A stretch of 64,000 nt of DNA, taken from JAFGUF01 sp040883315 (lineage in GTDB: Bacteria > Bacillota > Clostridia > Christensenellales > UMGS416). The notes beneath the pieces were generated by a model. That model was given only the letters and a program-made list of their open reading frames with translations, was not told where the DNA came from and made no database searches. Location of the stretch: assembly GCA_040883315.1 (NCBI GenBank), contig JBFLKU010000029.1, positions 49,477-113,476 of the forward strand. The letters are read 5' to 3'. Both the position numbers and the translations under genes were made by a program. This document shows, in pieces, positions 62,082 to 64,000 of the stretch (positions are counted from its first letter, which is position 1; the number at the start of each line of letters is the position of its first letter).

Positions 62082-62188
62082 GAGGCTCTGCCTCTGCTTT
62101 CACAATTCTAAAGAATTGCTTTTGCCATCGTATTTCCTCCGGGAATTACTTGCCACCGTTCAAGGGACTAGTCCCTTGAAAATCCCAC
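62082..62188. repeat. intergenic palindromic element, copy 3
   Basis: GAGGC-TCT-GCCTC (62082-62094) and the perfect 18-bp palindrome CAAGGGACTAGTCCCTTG (62161-62178) followed by AAAATCCC. It has the same two modules as copies at 8911-8956 and 17594-17645. Non-coding. Confidence 0.55.
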
Positions 62189-62316
62189 TTTTCGACTAAA
62201 AACTTTTATATTCATCAACAGCACTACTGATAAATTAAATATAGAATACATAAATTCAGCATTTCCACAATTTCATAAAAATGCTATAATGTAAAAAAAT
62301 GTTTAAGGAGAAAAGT

Positions 62317-62586
62317 ATGCCTTTCGGTCTAATAATATTAATTTCTAAGCTTGCACCAATTATTGTTTTTATAATAATTGCCACTCCCACTGTTTTAAGC
62401 ATAATATGCTTTATAGTATCGATGGTATTATTCAAAAAGAATTCTTCACGTGCCAAGCAAGGGCAAAAGCCAAGGATAGTGTTGCCTATTTTGCTGCTGA
62501 TTGCACAGTTTTTCTTGCTATTTCCTCTTTTCTCATATTTAATTTTTAACCTGCTAAAGCATTTCAATATACTTCTATTTATATGA
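62317..62586 (+). CDS. small membrane protein, unknown
   Basis: About 89 residues with two helices (IIVFIIIATPTVLSIICFIVSMVL; IVLPILLLIAQFFLLFPLF). AAGGAG at 62304-62309 suits the ATG at 62317. Function unknown; the N-terminal MPFGLIILISK may form a third short helix. Confidence 0.5.
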   Translation: MPFGLIILISKLAPIIVFIIIATPTVLSIICFIVSMVLFKKNSSRAKQGQKPRIVLPILLLIAQFFLLFPLFSYLIFNLLKHFNILLFI

Positions 62587-62650
62587 TACTAAATGGAACT
62601 ACTTCCCAATTTCATCCGTCTAAACACTAACAAAGCAAAAGAGGTGTAAT

Positions 62651-63895
62651 ATGAAGAAAATAAAATTTTTTATTCCAATAATAGCTGCTGCTCTTATTTT
62701 TTCAGCATGCAGCCCATCCCCCGCAGTAGTAGACGGCAAAGACGAGCCAAGCGACGTGATGCTCTCTATTTCTGATGTTAGCTCCAAAAACGCCAACGAC
62801 TCCCAAAACATACAGCTGCAGTTTAATCTGGATTTGCTGAAGCAATTATCTAAGGATAGCAAAAACACATTCTATTCGTCCTTCTCCATCAACCAGGCGC
62901 TCACAATGGCGTACTTCGGCGCTGGCGGCGAAACCCAGCAGGAGATAAAGGACGCCCTAGGCTACACCAGCCTGACAATAGAGGGCATAGCAGCATATCA
63001 AAAATATCTGCTGGATGTATACAAAGACAGCGGCGACACCACATTCTATTCCGCAAATTCCATGTGGATAGACAATGATATCATCGTGAAGAAAAACTAT
63101 ATCGATGCAATGATAGATAATTTTGATGCAGAGGTGGACGACATAGACCTGCAAAGTGCAAAAGCCCCGGACACACTGAACAAATGGATAGATAAAAAGA
63201 CAAACGGCATGATAACAAAGCTATTTGAAAATCCATTCGACCCGCTTGCAAGAGTGGTGCTGATGAATGCAATATATTTCAAAGGTCAGTGGACTACTCC
63301 CTTCGATCCGAACAGAACCATGGAAAGGGAATTTAACGGACTAATCAAAACATCCACCGTGGATATGATGTATTCAGGCGAAGAAGTGCTAGGCAACGTA
63401 GGCGATGGCTATATGTCCATTTCTATGCCATACGGAGATGATGAAAGGTTCAGCATGGTAGCAGTTCTGCCAGATGGCGACATCGGTCAGTTCATAGATA
63501 GCTTATCGATAGGATCACTTAGCGAAATCCTATCTACATTCGAACCAAAGAATGAAGCAAAGGTATTCTTCCCAAAATTCGAAATGGAAGAGAAGGTGCT
63601 GCTCAATGACACATTGAAGGCATTAGGCATCAATTCTGCTTTCTATGATGGAGCAGATTTCGGCGAAATATCCGATACGGATCTTTACATAGACGAAGTG
63701 CTGCACAAAGCCAAGATAAAAGTGGACGAAGAAGGCACAGAGGCAGCTGCCGTGACAGGTATTGTTGTGAAAACTGAATCTATGCCGATTGATCAGTTCA
63801 TTTTCGCAGCTGATAAGCCATTTCTATTTTTCATTATCGACAACCACAACGACAATGTGCTATTCACCGGCGTTGTATACGATTTGGAAAAATAA
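62651..63895 (+). CDS. serpin-family protease inhibitor, lipoprotein
   Basis: A 414-residue serpin. The lipobox IFSAC sets Cys20 as the lipid anchor. The serpin core is clear: FYSSFSINQALTMAYFGAGG, RVVLMNAIYFKGQW, FPKFEMEEKVLL and a C-terminal PFLFFIIDNHNDNVLFTGVV. The reactive-centre hinge is EEGTEAAAVTGIVV, with small residues as needed for insertion, so it is probably inhibitory. Counting from the hinge Gly as P15, P1 would be the Glu in KTESMP. It would act at the outer surface against host or competitor proteases, or against the cell's own, such as the clostripain-type enzyme. Confidence 0.93.
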   Translation: MKKIKFFIPIIAAALIFSACSPSPAVVDGKDEPSDVMLSISDVSSKNANDSQNIQLQFNLDLLKQLSKDSKNTFYSSFSINQALTMAYFGAGGETQQEIKDALGYTSLTIEGIAAYQKYLLDVYKDSGDTTFYSANSMWIDNDIIVKKNYIDAMIDNFDAEVDDIDLQSAKAPDTLNKWIDKKTNGMITKLFENPFDPLARVVLMNAIYFKGQWTTPFDPNRTMEREFNGLIKTSTVDMMYSGEEVLGNVGDGYMSISMPYGDDERFSMVAVLPDGDIGQFIDSLSIGSLSEILSTFEPKNEAKVFFPKFEMEEKVLLNDTLKALGINSAFYDGADFGEISDTDLYIDEVLHKAKIKVDEEGTEAAAVTGIVVKTESMPIDQFIFAADKPFLFFIIDNHNDNVLFTGVVYDLEK

Positions 63896-63913
63896 AATTA
63901 TCTGCAAAAAAAC

Positions 63914-63940
63914 AACCCCCAGTAAAACTGGGGGTTTTGC
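63914..63940 (+). terminator. terminator of the serpin gene
   Basis: AACCCCCAGT-AAA-ACTGGGGGTT and T run. The last 60 bases carry another GGGC-GTA-GCCC palindrome (63947-63957) and no gene. Confidence 0.9.
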
Positions 63941-64000
63941 TCTAACGGGCGTAGCCCTGCAATAATAGCTGCGCCTAAAAGGCGTTTGTTGGTCTGGCAC

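Overview
The window looks like a chromosomal segment of an anaerobic, low-GC, Gram-positive bacterium of the Clostridia. The evidence is a complete Rnf operon in the clostridial order C-D-G-E-A-B, a SigH-type sigma factor, a clostripain-family protease, two flavodoxin/ferredoxin (EFR1-type) proteins, a C_GCAxxG_C_C protein, a NifS/NifU pair under an Rrf2 regulator, and AGGAGG-type ribosome binding sites. I cannot name a species. I saw no rRNA, tRNA, transposase, phage gene or CRISPR array.

Layout. 0-7 kb: a small flavodoxin, then (minus strand) the Rnf operon with an RsmC-like methyltransferase as last gene. 6.8-8.8 kb: an AT-rich two-gene restriction-modification system (D12-class adenine methyltransferase plus HNH nuclease). 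9-10.8 kb: an Lsa-like ABC-F protein behind a promoter, a six-residue leader peptide and a transcription attenuator. 10.9-15.9 kb: zinc-ribbon membrane proteins, an APH-fold kinase, and a 144-bp tandem repeat that runs into the 3' end of yitT. 15.9-25.6 kb: sigH, EFR1 protein, clostripain-type peptidase, membrane M50-like protease, two hydrolases and an SDR, CorA. 25.6-28.5 kb: tightly coupled small membrane proteins with an MFS gene, and two PH-like membrane proteins. 29-38 kb: a large beta-helix surface protein, an ABC transporter/ECF sigma/anti-sigma operon and two tandem DUF2812-like paralogues. 39.5-41.6 kb: an AT-rich two-gene SLATT-like membrane protein plus reverse transcriptase. 41.6-58.9 kb: housekeeping and transport genes, including ppk1, a TetR/ABC operon, an orphan substrate-binding protein with permease but no ATPase, an MntR-like regulator, a cell-wall amidase, and an MFS gene behind a 35-codon leader and attenuator. 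59-64 kb: hydrolase, Rrf2-nifS-nifU, serpin lipoprotein.

Most notable. (1) The SLATT-RT pair, a likely anti-phage module with its own promoter and a perfect 10-bp inverted repeat in front of it. (2) Two independent leader-peptide/attenuator regions, in front of the ABC-F gene and in front of an MFS transporter; the first shows a textbook antiterminator/terminator switch. (3) The compact restriction-modification cassette. (4) The 144-bp tandem triplication overlapping a gene end. (5) A CRP/FNR-type dyad at about -41 of the substrate-binding protein promoter. All family assignments are by eye from translated sequence; no database search was run.
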